From positions 1,353,001-1,417,000 of the forward strand of contig NZ_CP030038.1 of assembly GCF_015291725.1 (NCBI RefSeq): a DNA stretch of 64,000 nt. Direction: 5' to 3'. The position numbers were made by a program, and so were the translations under genes. The stretch's first letter is position 1. The number at the start of each line of letters is the position of its first letter. The notes under the pieces were generated by a model. The model was not told the origin of the DNA and made no database searches. It saw only the letters and a program-made list of their open reading frames with translations. This document shows positions 18,622 through 29,486 of this stretch, piece by piece. The DNA comes from Bradyrhizobium sp. CCBAU 51765. Its GTDB lineage: Bacteria > Pseudomonadota > Alphaproteobacteria > Rhizobiales > Xanthobacteraceae.

Positions 18622-19103
18622 TGCGGTTCTTCGAAGACATCGCGATCGGACAGCGCCGCGAGATCGGCAGCTATACGTTCACGGCCGAGGCCATCAAGAC
18701 GTTCGCCGCAAAGTTCGATCCGCAGCGTTTTCACCTCGACGAGGAGGAAGGCAAGAACTCGCTGTTCGGCGGGCTCGCCGCCTCCGGCTGGCATGTCGGC
18801 TCGGCCTGCATGAGCCTGCTTGTCGCCGACGGCCAGCGTCTGGCGCGGGAAGCCGCTTCGCGCGGCGAGGAGGTCGCGGTGTGGGGCCCGTCGCCGGGCT
18901 TTCGCGACCTGCGCTGGATCAGGCCCGTGCTCGCCGGCGACATCGTTGCTTTCGTCAATGTCGTCGTCGACAAGCGCACCTCCGCCTCGCGCCCCGGCTG
19001 GGGCATTCTGACGGCCCGGACCACCGGCACCAACCAGCGCGGCGAGGAGGTCTATTCGATCACCGCCAGCGCGTTCGTGCCGACGCGTGCAAACAGCGCT
19101 TAG
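18621..19103 (+). CDS. MaoC-like (R)-specific enoyl-CoA hydratase, second of a pair
   Basis: 160 residues, about half identical by eye to the preceding protein: FAAKFDPQRFHLDEEEG with the same Asp–x4–His, then GLAASGWHVGSACMSLLV. Both keep the catalytic pair, so unlike eukaryotic double-hotdog hydratases neither half looks obviously dead. The start overlaps the upstream stop by one base. The order ychF–MaoC–MaoC appears to be a stable neighbourhood in this group (from memory, not checked). Confidence 0.85.
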   Translation: MRFFEDIAIGQRREIGSYTFTAEAIKTFAAKFDPQRFHLDEEEGKNSLFGGLAASGWHVGSACMSLLVADGQRLAREAASRGEEVAVWGPSPGFRDLRWIRPVLAGDIVAFVNVVVDKRTSASRPGWGILTARTTGTNQRGEEVYSITASAFVPTRANSA

Positions 19104-19299
19104 ACTCGTTCCAGAATGAACGTGCAAATGAGTGCGCGAGTGTTGCCCGCGCGCTATGGACGCGATTCCGGGTGGCTGCCATAAGCCTGCGCAACATGGT
19201 TACCGCGAGCAGTTTGGCGGAACCAGTGAGTTGCTAACTAATTATGAACCTGTCGCTGTCTATTTGAAACGAATTGGCTGAGGACAGGGGACGAGGACC

Positions 19300-19446
19300 A
19301 TGGCAGATCGCGGCGCACTCAAATTCGTTGGATTCATCTTCGCGACCGCGACGCTCGCCGTGATGCTGGTCGCCGGCATGGTGGTGAAGGGCTATGCCGA
19401 TGGCGGCTACACCCTCGACGCCTCGACCGTGGAGGCCGCCCGATAA
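19300..19446 (+). CDS. Small single-pass membrane protein (48 residues)
   Basis: Starts at an ATG preceded by GGGACGAGG. The product is MADRGALKFVGFIFATATLA..., one hydrophobic helix from about residue 9 to 29, then a short polar tail (VVKGYADGGYTLDASTVEAA). Typical of small conserved Bradyrhizobium membrane proteins, with the initial MADRGALKF charged patch inside. No function can be assigned. The reading frame, ribosome site and helix are the only support. Confidence 0.6.
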   Translation: MADRGALKFVGFIFATATLAVMLVAGMVVKGYADGGYTLDASTVEAAR

Positions 19447-19461
19447 GGGGGCGCTGATTTC

Positions 19462-19563
19462 TGAAGCATGATCCGGAAGAGCGCGCAGCGGTTTCAGGAA
19501 CGATCTGCTTAAACGACAATCTGGACCGCGATGACGCTTCATCCGAATCGCATCGCGCTTTAG
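19462..19563. repeat. Dispersed intergenic element, GCATGATCCGGA family
   Basis: Begins AAGCATGATCCGGAAGAGCG and ends CATCGCGCTTTAGG, resembling the elements at 22005–22117 and inside 63373–63576. Many copies of this kind occur in Bradyrhizobium and Rhodopseudomonas genomes. It lies between two small membrane-protein genes that converge here. Confidence 0.6.
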
Positions 19564-19584
19564 GGGGCGGCGTCCGGCCCGCTG

Positions 19585-19722
19585 TCAGCGGCTGTAGACG
19601 AACGCCAGCAACGCGACCGCAACCGCCAGCAATCCGACAAAGCGCAGCATGATCGTGCCGAGCTGATTCGGCGCGGGCTGCAGCGATATAGGGTCCGTGT
19701 TGTCGGGCCGAATGCTTTCCAT
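19585..19722 (-). CDS. Small membrane protein (45 residues)
   Basis: From the ATG at 19722: MESIRPDNTDPISLQPAPNQ followed by a C-terminal hydrophobic helix (GTIMLRFVGLLAVAVALLAF) ending YSR. This tail-anchored layout looks genuine, though it is short. A longer frame from 19797 adds residues without a hydrophobic or ordered look. The function is unknown. Confidence 0.5.
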   Translation of the reverse strand: MESIRPDNTDPISLQPAPNQLGTIMLRFVGLLAVAVALLAFVYSR

Positions 19723-20079
19723 GACGTGTCCCCAGGGCCCGGCCAAAACGGCCACGAGCGCTTGGCGTTTGTCGCCGGAGCGGGGTGGAGGGTTCAAAGG
19801 TGGGGCTCTGCGTCGAGCCGCGTGACCGCCTGTTCACTGCCGCGCTGTCATGTCCTTCGCAGCAACACCCTCCACCGCCATGCCCCGGCTCGACCGGGGC
19901 ATCCAGGACGCCGCGGCCTCTCGGCTCCTGCCTCACCGTCCCGGGAGTACTGGATCGCGCGATCAAGTCGGGCGACGACACCTTCGTTCGGGAGATCGCA
20001 CCCCCAAGAATCAAAACCAAGAATCAAAACCGCCGCGCCCCTTCCGGAACGCGGCGGCCGGTGATGCGGTGCTTTGCGA
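19723..20079. other. Gene-free interval with a degenerate palindrome
   Basis: About 360 bases. It contains ATGCCCCGGCTCGACCGGGGCAT (about 19880–19902), a compact perfect hairpin of the family D kind, and a looser inverted match CCCGGGAGTACTGG. Overlapping frames on both strands show no conserved-looking protein. Confidence 0.55.
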
Positions 20080-20502
20080 TCAGCTGTTGCGCAGGCCGTC
20101 GGCGGCGCGCTTCCACTGCGCGACGTTGTCGGCGATCATGCGGGTCGACTTCATCGCAGCCTGGCTGAGCTGGGCGTAGCCGGAGATCTCGCGCTGGACG
20201 CGCTGGCCTTCGGCGTGGAGCAGGTCGCGCAGGCTCTCGAGCTCGGAGATCAGGTTCTCGATCTCGGCGAGCGACGTGCCGGCGACGCGCTGGATCAGCG
20301 AGTTCACGTTGTTGACGGTGGCTTCCGCGCTCGGGTCGAGCGGCGGCGCGTCGGTCGTGGAGGCTGCCGGGCGGCGCAGATAGGCGATGTCGTTCCGGAC
20401 GAAATCGCGGATGCCGGCTTCGACCTCGGTCACGGCGGCGAGGTTGGTGTCGACCGTCTCGGTCTCGGTGGCTTCGATCTTTTCGGGACGGGTGGCGTTC
20501 AT
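20080..20502 (-). CDS. Conserved hypothetical helical protein
   Basis: 140 residues, acidic at the N-terminus (EKIEATETETVDTNLAAVTE) and helical throughout. The pattern NVNSLIQRVAGTSLAEIENL ISELESLRDLLHAEGQRVQR suggests a coiled coil near residues 65–110. No signal peptide or membrane segment is seen. The start at 20502 is preferred (MNATRPEKIE). It resembles small phasin-like helical proteins, but I cannot assign it. Confidence 0.6.
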   Translation of the reverse strand: MNATRPEKIEATETETVDTNLAAVTEVEAGIRDFVRNDIAYLRRPAASTTDAPPLDPSAEATVNNVNSLIQRVAGTSLAEIENLISELESLRDLLHAEGQRVQREISGYAQLSQAAMKSTRMIADNVAQWKRAADGLRNS

Positions 20503-20831
20503 CGTTATTCCCCTGTTCGCGTTGAGCGCAGCGCGAGTGTCCCCCGCACGACGACGTCTGTGAGGCTGCCCCATCAAGGCGTCCGAATTTGGCCGCAAAT
20601 GGGCCGAGATGCGGCAAGGGGGGACGATTCAGGGGTTTTGCCGTGGCGCATGGTTAGGAGAGTGTGAATGCTGTCGCGGCGACGACAATCCTATCCCCTC
20701 ATGGTGAGGAGCGCGCTCTTCGCGCGCGTCTCGAACCAGGCAGGCCCGGCTGTGGCAGAGGGGCCTCGATCCTTCGAGACGCGCTCCTTCGGAGCGCCCT
20801 CAGGATGAGGGGAGAAGGTGGAGCGAAGGGC
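20503..20831. other. Intergenic interval, mostly palindromic repeat
   Basis: Upstream of the hypothetical gene lies its promoter region, and then from 20697 a family E repeat. No convincing gene is seen in the remaining sequence. Confidence 0.5.
20697..20812. repeat. Palindromic repeat, family E
   Basis: CCTCATGGTGAGGAGCGCGC ... GGAGCGCCCTCAGGATGAGG outer arms with inner GCGCGTCTCGAACCAGG / CCTTCGAGACGCGCTCC. The same family is nested within 56789–57032. Confidence 0.8.
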
Positions 20832-21743
20832 TCACCAGCTCTTCTTGAAACCTGCCGTCACGCTCTTGTTGATCGCGCCCTGCGAGGTCTCGCCGACCGA
20901 GCCGGAGACGGTGACGTTGTCGAACAGCTTCTGTTCGGCGCCGAATCTGTGCAGCCATTTGTCGTCGGTGGTCGACAGCGTCTGGCCGGCGGTGATGCTG
21001 GTGCCGGTGTCGGTGAGGGTGACCTTGGCGGTCTGGTCGGTCTCGTAATTGCGCGTGACGTGGCCGCCGATGCCGGGGACTGCGGTGGTGCCCTGCTGGT
21101 TGACGCTGTAGCCGTTCTGCAGCGTCAGCGAGGTGTCGCCCGACAGCGGCACCGACTTGGTCAGCGATGCCCCGATCTTGCTGTGCTCGGCGCCGGGATC
21201 GACCCGGGCTTCCACGGCGGTCTTGTCCCAGAGCGAGCCCGCGCCCGGCGCGGTCGCGGTGGCCCAGGCACTGCCGGAGGATTGCGGCAGGCTGCCGCCA
21301 TTGGTGGCCTTCTGCGCCAGCAGCTCGGACATCGTCCGCGGCTCGCTCGTCACCGTCATGTCGGCGCCGATCCGCGTATCCCAGAACGAGAACACGGATT
21401 GCTTCACGGTCACGGCCGAGGAGCCGTTTGCATTGGGGTTCGAGGACCAGTCCAGGCCGTCCCTGGCTGCGGCCTGGGCGCGCTTCTTGGCGGCCATGGG
21501 GTCGATACCGGTCCCGGCATCGACCGCGAGCTGGCTCCAATCGAGCTTGTCGACATCGATGCCCTTGAGCACGTCGGGGTCGTTGGCGTCGGGGGTCTCG
21601 GCGGCCTCGGTCTCGGCCTCCTCGTCGGGCACTGCTGCGACCGGCGGAATGATCTGCGCCTGTAACGTCAGCACCGAGCCCAGAATGAATGCGGCCGCCA
21701 GCACCGGCAGCCTGGTCCAGCCAAACCCTGTCGAGAATTCCAT
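20832..21743 (-). CDS. Exported protein of unknown function, beta-rich
   Basis: About 303 residues from the ATG at 21743. An N-terminal hydrophobic segment (LPVLAAAFILGSVLTLQAQ) looks like a signal peptide with cleavage after QAQ. A Glu/Ala-rich linker follows, then a long Ser/Thr/Gly-rich region with alternating polarity (KIGASLTKSVPLSGDTSLTL, VTRNYETDQTAKVTLTDTGT), suggesting beta-strands; the protein ends KKSW with a terminal aromatic residue. It could be an outer-membrane or surface beta protein. In-frame ATGs at 21860, 21833 and 21809 would hide the signal. Family not recognised. Confidence 0.65.
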   Translation of the reverse strand: MEFSTGFGWTRLPVLAAAFILGSVLTLQAQIIPPVAAVPDEEAETEAAETPDANDPDVLKGIDVDKLDWSQLAVDAGTGIDPMAAKKRAQAAARDGLDWSSNPNANGSSAVTVKQSVFSFWDTRIGADMTVTSEPRTMSELLAQKATNGGSLPQSSGSAWATATAPGAGSLWDKTAVEARVDPGAEHSKIGASLTKSVPLSGDTSLTLQNGYSVNQQGTTAVPGIGGHVTRNYETDQTAKVTLTDTGTSITAGQTLSTTDDKWLHRFGAEQKLFDNVTVSGSVGETSQGAINKSVTAGFKKSW

Positions 21744-22004
21744 CGTCCTGCCCGCGAACCCCAGCGCATGCTTGCCGATAGTATAGATCGACGTTCGGCC
21801 ATGCGCCATTCCGCTCACAGGATGCTGATCCATCGTTGCGGAATTGTGGCGGTTCTCCAAAGGGGACGCGAACCAACGGGCCGCGCGAACCGCGCGCGCC
21901 CGACGACGAGCTTTTGATGCGACGGCATCCGGCGGGGCTGGAGGCCAGGACGTCGCGATAGCCTTGTCGTCGGTCCCGACAAGCGGGGCCCGTTGGCGTC
22001 CCCC

Positions 22005-22117
22005 CTAAAGCGCGATGATCATCATCGCGCTTCAGGTTGTTGATTGCGCATGATCTTCTCGGAAAACCGCTTCGCACTTTGCGCTAACGCGGCCCTTCGG
22101 GTCCGGATCATGCGTTA
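22005..22117. repeat. Dispersed element with a perfect 25-base palindrome
   Basis: AAGCGCGATGAT C ATCATCGCGCTT at 22008–22032 is a perfect 12-base-arm palindrome. It is followed by GCATGATCTTCTCGGAAAAC ... GGTCCGGATCATGC, an inverted repeat of the same family as 19462–19563. It reaches the stop codon of the NTF2-like gene. Confidence 0.7.
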
Positions 22118-22555
22118 GCCGACGCTGGTCATCTTCGGCAGATGAATGGCGCGGCCGAGTGCCTGCTCGACCAGATCGAAGGTGTCGATCAGCACGCGCA
22201 TGCTGGCAAGCTTGCCCGCCCTGAACTGGGCGAACTGCGCCACGCGCAGGCTGATCGGCCTGTTGGAATCCAGTGCGGTCAGTGAATAGCGCAGCATCGA
22301 GGCGGCGGAATCGACGCCGAGCATGATGCTCTCGCGGTCGAAGCGGCGAACGTGGAAATTGTCGGCGATCTGGCGGATGACGTCGAGCACGGCCTCCTTG
22401 CCCTGGCGCGCGCCGAGGAACGGAAACATGTCGATCGGGCCGTAGAGCGCCCACTCGACGTCCTCGTCGATGAGCGCTTCGATGTCCTCGAAATGCCGGT
22501 CGTTGATCGCGCGGTGCAACGCGCGCGAGAAACGCCAGAGGCTGTGCTCTGTCAT
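22115..22555 (-). CDS. NTF2/SnoaL-like protein
   Basis: 146 residues with the cone-shaped alpha+beta NTF2 fold pattern: helices HSLWRFSRALHRAINDRHFE then IEALIDEDVEWALYGPIDMF PFLG, and strands ending FRAGKLASMRVLIDTFDLVE. Such proteins can be isomerases, hydrolases or ligand binders; no defined active site is evident. A paralogue lies 700 bases upstream (22791–23237), sharing the core motif VEWALYGPIDMFPFLG / VDFLTHAPIDVLPHMG. The start is at 22555 (MTEHSLWRF). Confidence 0.75.
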   Translation of the reverse strand: MTEHSLWRFSRALHRAINDRHFEDIEALIDEDVEWALYGPIDMFPFLGARQGKEAVLDVIRQIADNFHVRRFDRESIMLGVDSAASMLRYSLTALDSNRPISLRVAQFAQFRAGKLASMRVLIDTFDLVEQALGRAIHLPKMTSVG

Positions 22556-22790
22556 TTTGGGCAGTCCTGAAGCTGGCTTGCGAAAGAAACGGAAAACAAC
22601 CCCATGCACGGTCTCGTGCCGGGGCTCAACTCGTTTGTATACGAATAAAATAAGGGGCTTCGGCCAAAGCGCAATTCACATTTTTGCAATGCACCATTGA
22701 GCGGAATTTGTAAGATTTACAACAGAACCCCGTAATCTTCCGGGTCCGCACGCAAGCCCCGGATGCGGGTTCCGGGCGAGGCGAGAAGCA

Positions 22791-23237
22791 TCAATCTCCT
22801 CGCGCCCCCGTGATCAGCGGCCCGATCTCCCGCTCCAGCACCTGCTGCACCAAGTCGTAGGAATCGATGATTTCGCGGATCTCCGCCACCAGCCCGCCGC
22901 GGAAGGTGTAGAACACCGCCATGTCGAACTGCACGATGCGGCCGTTGCTGCGCTTCCTGAAATAGGCCTGCATGTAGGTCGCGACCGCCTCGCCCTCGGC
23001 GAGGATGTGCGGCGCCTTGTAGCGGATTTCCGAATAGCGCGACCAGACCGTCTGCCAGAGCTCGCGCAGCTCGGCCTTGCCGTGGCGCGGCCCCATGTGC
23101 GGCAGCACGTCGATCGGCGCATGGGTGAGGAAGTCGACGTCCTCGGTGCAGCAGGACAGCGCCGTCTCGATATCGCCGCGCGCGAAGGCCTCGAGCAGAT
23201 GCACGATGCGTTGGCGATTCAGCTTCTCGACCGTCAT
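22791..23237 (-). CDS. NTF2/SnoaL-like protein, paralogue of the neighbour
   Basis: 148 residues with the same layout as the gene at 22115: N-terminal helices RIVHLLEAFARGDIETALSC, core VDFLTHAPIDVLPHMGPRHG KAELREL, and the C-terminal strand FRGGLVAEIREIIDSYDLVQ. Both keep the tail pattern DxxDLVxQxLxR. Between the two is an AT-rich spacer with probable promoter sequence. Substrate or partner unknown. The start is at 23237 (MTVEKLNRQRIV). Confidence 0.75.
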   Translation of the reverse strand: MTVEKLNRQRIVHLLEAFARGDIETALSCCTEDVDFLTHAPIDVLPHMGPRHGKAELRELWQTVWSRYSEIRYKAPHILAEGEAVATYMQAYFRKRSNGRIVQFDMAVFYTFRGGLVAEIREIIDSYDLVQQVLEREIGPLITGARGD

Positions 23238-23613
23238 CCTGCCCGTCCTCGTCTGGCCCGTGCCGTCGCGCAGTGCCAAGGCGCGGTCGCGCGCACCGGC
23301 AGTTCGCGAGGTCACAGGGACGTTGCAGACGATATGACGCGCGAGCGCCATGCCTGGTTCATGGCATGCAATTGCGGGTTGAATTGCGGTATGCAGCAAT
23401 TCCCGCCCATCCGGTTGCGTGGCGCGCATGGCGCAATGCGCGCGGAGCAGGCTGCCTGGTGCACCCAGCCTGTCGCCTCGTTCCAGCTCGTGATGATCGT
23501 GCTGCTGCAGTCGGTAATGACGGCGAGCGTGGGGTGAGGAGAGCAAATCTCTCCTCGTCATTCCGGGGCGCTGCGAAGCACGGAATCCATAGCCACCACT
23601 CGCGCGGTTACGC
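23238..23613. other. Gene-free interval
   Basis: About 375 bases. It holds the upstream region of the NTF2-like gene and, from about 23556, a single arm of a family B repeat (GTCATTCCGGGGCGCTGCGA) with no partner arm. A 67-residue plus-strand frame (23334–23537) was considered and not accepted. Confidence 0.5.
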
Positions 23614-26580
<2,967 letters not shown>

Positions 26581-26674
26581 CAGCCGAATATGGGACGAGT
26601 CCGCCCCGCAATAAAGGGCGAATGGCCGCCGCCATGCAGGCTGCTGACAGCAGGTTGGCAGCAGGCCGGGACCT

Positions 26675-26902
26675 TCAGGCCGCCGCCAGCGGCCCGCCGT
26701 CGTCCCCGGCCGGGACATGCGGCTCGAGGATGTCGAGATGGATGCCGCCGCAATCGCTGCAGCGCATGGCCCAGTACTCGCATCCGGCGCGGCCGGGGAT
26801 CACGCGGAGCACCGCGAGATCGCCGTCGCATTCCGGGCAGTTGGACAGCACCGCGCGGATGTAGATCCGCGGCCGCGCTGCGTCGGTTTCGATGATGGAC
26901 AT
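26675..26902 (-). CDS. Small zinc-ribbon-like protein
   Basis: 75 residues with two CxxC pairs (NCPECDG and RCSDCGG), which together could bind one zinc ion. The region between the pairs contains GRAGCEYWA. No other domain is seen. It is transcribed toward uvrB with its end 95 bases before the uvrB start, so it may share that promoter. The function is unknown. Confidence 0.6.
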   Translation of the reverse strand: MSIIETDAARPRIYIRAVLSNCPECDGDLAVLRVIPGRAGCEYWAMRCSDCGGIHLDILEPHVPAGDDGGPLAAA

Positions 26903-26956
26903 GACCGGTGTTCCCCCTGCGCGCTTTTTCTCTGGTCCGCCCGCGGACCCGCTGGG

Positions 26957-27181
26957 CTATTCGTCGTCGCCTTCAGCCCGCCGGCGGAAGCGATCGATGT
27001 GGTGCTTGGCATCGGCGATCGCCGCATCGGGATCGGGCCAGGCGAAGCCGACTTCCATGGCAGGAAACAGCACGCCGTCGATGGCTACCGGGCTGAAATC
27101 GGCCCGGCGGATCCGCGCGTGCCACAGCCCCTTGCCAGCTTCGAAGGATTCGATGTCAAAGCCGTCGTAAAGGGTCGTCAT
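26957..27181 (-). CDS. Small acidic hypothetical protein
   Basis: 74 residues from the ATG at 27181 (MTTLYDGFDIESFEAG). The pattern GLWHARIRRAD and FPAMEVGFAWPDPDAAIADA KHHIDRF, ending in an acidic EGDDE, resembles short proteins annotated only as hypothetical in Bradyrhizobium. No catalytic or binding motif is evident. It precedes the zinc-ribbon gene by 54 bases on the same strand, so the two may be co-expressed. Confidence 0.55.
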   Translation of the reverse strand: MTTLYDGFDIESFEAGKGLWHARIRRADFSPVAIDGVLFPAMEVGFAWPDPDAAIADAKHHIDRFRRRAEGDDE

Positions 27182-27295
27182 GAGTGTAGGTCCCACTTTT
27201 TTTCGGAGGGTCAGGGGACCACGATTGCGGGTTTTAGAATGTGAAGCGGTTCACAAGCGACGCGGCTTTTTTTGCTCAAGCTTGTCGAAAAGACT

Positions 27296-28210
27296 TCAGT
27301 TCCGCGCGCCGGCGCGGCCGATCCGGCGGGGGCGGGCGGCGGGTTCCGAGGCCGCGCGCATGATCCAGCGGCGGAAGGCGGCAAAGTCGCGCTGCTCGGT
27401 TTGAAAGCTGCGATAGAGCAGGTACCAGCGCATGCCCTTGGGCACCGAGAGATCGAAAGGCGCCACCAGCCGGCCGGCCGCGAGATCGTCGTCGATATAG
27501 GGGCGGATGCCCATGGCGATGCCGAGCCCGTCGGCAGCTGCCTGCAACGCCTGGCCGTAGAACTGGAACTCGGGCCCCCGCGCGTTGATCCGCGCAACGC
27601 CCGCGGCCTTCAGCCAGATCGGCCAGTCCTCGGGCGAGTGCGCGACGCGGATCAGGCTCGGTCCCTTCAGGTCGGCCGGACGCTTCAGCCCGCCCGCGAG
27701 GCGTGGCACGCAGACCGGCGTCAGGTCGCCGGCAAACAGCGGCTCGGCGACGAGGCCGGGCCAGTCGCCGGTGCCGAGCTTGATGCCGCAGCTCCAGTCC
27801 TCGCCGAACGGCACCGACGCGCCGCCGGTGGTGAAGCGCACCTCGATGTCGGGCTCCTCGTTGCGAAACTCGGACAGGCGCGGGATCAGCCAGCGCATCG
27901 CAAAGGTGTGGCCGACGCCGATGGTGAGCACGCGCACGCTCGAGGGCGCCGTCACCTGCGCGGTGAGGCTCGCCAGCGCATCGAAGATCGGGGTCAGCCC
28001 GCTCTGATAGGCGCGGCCGGCCTGCGTCAGCACCAGGCGGTTGGCCTTGCGCTCGAACAACGCGACGCCGAGCCGCTCTTCGAGCAGATGCACCATGCGG
28101 CTGACGGCGGCCGCCGACACGCTCAGCTCCAGCCCGGCCGCAGCAAAGCTGCCGGTCCGCGCCGCCGCCTCGAACGCCTTGATGCCGTTGAGAAACAGCA
28201 GTCGCCGCAA
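27296..28210 (-). CDS. LysR-family transcriptional regulator (GcvA-like)
   Basis: About 304 residues. The N-terminal HTH is clear: FLNGIKAFEAAARTGSFAAA GLELSVSAAAVSRMVHLLEE. A periplasmic-binding-like effector domain begins near VRVLTIGVGHTFAMRWLIPR, as in GcvA-type regulators. No ATG fits; a TTG at 28210 is the likely start, giving (M)RRLLFLNGIKAF. It is divergent from the TauE-like permease gene by 111 bases, so it probably regulates that gene and itself. Confidence 0.85.
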   Translation of the reverse strand: MRRLLFLNGIKAFEAAARTGSFAAAGLELSVSAAAVSRMVHLLEERLGVALFERKANRLVLTQAGRAYQSGLTPIFDALASLTAQVTAPSSVRVLTIGVGHTFAMRWLIPRLSEFRNEEPDIEVRFTTGGASVPFGEDWSCGIKLGTGDWPGLVAEPLFAGDLTPVCVPRLAGGLKRPADLKGPSLIRVAHSPEDWPIWLKAAGVARINARGPEFQFYGQALQAAADGLGIAMGIRPYIDDDLAAGRLVAPFDLSVPKGMRWYLLYRSFQTEQRDFAAFRRWIMRAASEPAARPRRIGRAGARN

Positions 28211-28321
28211 ATGCCCGACCCTCAGGAAAGCTGATGCCAGGGCAAGATAACTCAGTTTGCGGAGAGGGGGCAAGCAAGGCACGTTCCGCTCCCCTGACCC
28301 GAGAACCTGGAGATCCTGCGC

Positions 28322-29101
28322 GTGACGCCCCTCATGATCGCGGCCCTCGGATTGCTGATGGTCGCCACCGCATTCCTGTCCGGGCTGTTCGGCATGGCGG
28401 GCGGGCTGGTCCTGATCGGCGTGCTGCTGGCCCTGATGCCGTTGCCGACCGCGATGGTGCTGCATGCGATCACGCAGATGGCCTCGAACGGCTGGCGCGC
28501 GTTCCTGTGGCGGGCGCATATCCGCTGGCGGCCGGTCGCAAACTATATGGTCGGCGCTGCGGTCGCGCTCGCGGCCTGGTCGCTCACCCGCTACGTGCCG
28601 GACAAGCCGGTCGCGCTGCTGATGCTGGGTGCCACGCCGTTCATGGCGCGGCTCCTGCCGGCGAACATCAAGCCCGATCCCGACCGTCTCTGGCAGGGCA
28701 CGGTCTACGGCACGATCTGCATGGGCCTGATGCTGATGACCGGCGTCTCCGGTCCGCTGCTCGACACCTTCTTCCTCGGCGGCAATTTCGGCCGGCGCGA
28801 GAAAGTCGCCACCAAGGCGATGTGCCAGCTCGTCAGCCATTTCACCAAGCTGGTCTATTTCGGCGGCATCATCGACCAGGCGGCGAGCCTCGATCCCGTG
28901 CTCGCCGGCGTCGCGATTGCCGCCTCGATGCTCGGCACCACGCTGGCGCGGCGCATCCTCGAAGCCATGACCGACCAGCAATTCCTGGCATGGTCGAACA
29001 AGCTGATCACCACCATTGCCTGCTACTACATCGCCTATGGCGGCTGGCTCCTGGTTCGTACCCCGGTGCTGGCCGCCTTCGACAAGGGAGGTTTGCAATG
29101 A
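28322..29101 (+). CDS. TauE/SafE-family sulfite/organosulfonate exporter
   Basis: 259 residues with about seven or eight hydrophobic helices and the family's N-terminal repeat pattern (FLSGLFGMAGGLVLIGVLLA; second repeat GLMLMTGVSGPLLDTFFLGG). TauE/SafE proteins are thought to move sulfite, sulfonates or related anions across the inner membrane. It starts with GTG at 28322. It overlaps the next gene by 4 bases (ATGA) and faces a LysR gene, which suggests inducible expression. The substrate is not determined by the sequence. Confidence 0.85.
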   Translation: MTPLMIAALGLLMVATAFLSGLFGMAGGLVLIGVLLALMPLPTAMVLHAITQMASNGWRAFLWRAHIRWRPVANYMVGAAVALAAWSLTRYVPDKPVALLMLGATPFMARLLPANIKPDPDRLWQGTVYGTICMGLMLMTGVSGPLLDTFFLGGNFGRREKVATKAMCQLVSHFTKLVYFGGIIDQAASLDPVLAGVAIAASMLGTTLARRILEAMTDQQFLAWSNKLITTIACYYIAYGGWLLVRTPVLAAFDKGGLQ

Positions 29102-29328
29102 GCCGCAACGCCGATCCGCTGGTGCTGGACTTCGTCGAATGGGTCGCGCGCGAGCCGCGCGCCTATGCCGAGGTGATCGCGACCTGGAAGACCTCGTGCC
29201 CGCGCCTCACCATCTGGGAAGACGCCGCCGACCGCGGCTACGTCGCCCGCGAGACAATAGCCGGCGTGGGGCTGGTCATCGCGGTGACGGAGGACGGCGA
29301 GAGATTGCTGCGCACGAACGGGCGGTGA
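29098..29328 (+). CDS. Small conserved hypothetical protein coupled to TauE-like gene
   Basis: 76 residues, ATG overlapping the TauE stop by 4 bases. The sequence (PLVLDFVEWVAREPRAYAEV IATWKTSCPRLTIWEDAADRGYV) looks like a small winged-helix-like or helical domain with a conserved-looking TSCPRLTIWEDA motif and a C-terminal VTEDGERLL. No membrane segment. Coupling to the transporter suggests a related role, but none can be named. Confidence 0.65.
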   Translation: MSRNADPLVLDFVEWVAREPRAYAEVIATWKTSCPRLTIWEDAADRGYVARETIAGVGLVIAVTEDGERLLRTNGR

Positions 29329-29350
29329 TACGCACAGTTGTCTCCACATC

Positions 29351-29464
29351 GTCATTGCGAGCGTCAGCGAAGCAATCCAGAATGCGTCCGCGGCGGCAGT
29401 CCGGATTGCTTCGTCGCACCAGCGCAAAATTGCATTGCAATTTTGTCGCGAGCTCCTCGCAATG
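29351..29464. repeat. Palindromic repeat, family F
   Basis: GTCATTGCGAGCGTCAGCGA AGCAATCCAG and the inverted AATTGCATTGCAATTTTGTC / GAGCTCCTCGCAATGAC arms between two plus-strand genes. A better-preserved copy lies at 49620–49696. Confidence 0.7.
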
Positions 29465-29486
29465 ACGGAGCAAGCGGAGGCCTTGC

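Noticed and set aside
19300-19722. Toxin–antitoxin (type I) pair suggested by two convergent small membrane proteins
   Set aside because: They do not overlap, no antisense RNA promoter is visible, and similar small membrane proteins are common in this group.
23334-23537. A 67-residue plus-strand frame with a CNCGLNCGM motif
   Set aside because: No ribosome site, overlaps the promoter area of the NTF2-like gene, and the content looks like chance from GC-rich sequence.
28211-29098. The long minus-strand frame upstream of the LysR gene, antisense to the TauE-like gene
   Set aside because: It is a shadow frame of the TauE-like gene; the protein-like LysR part begins at 28210.
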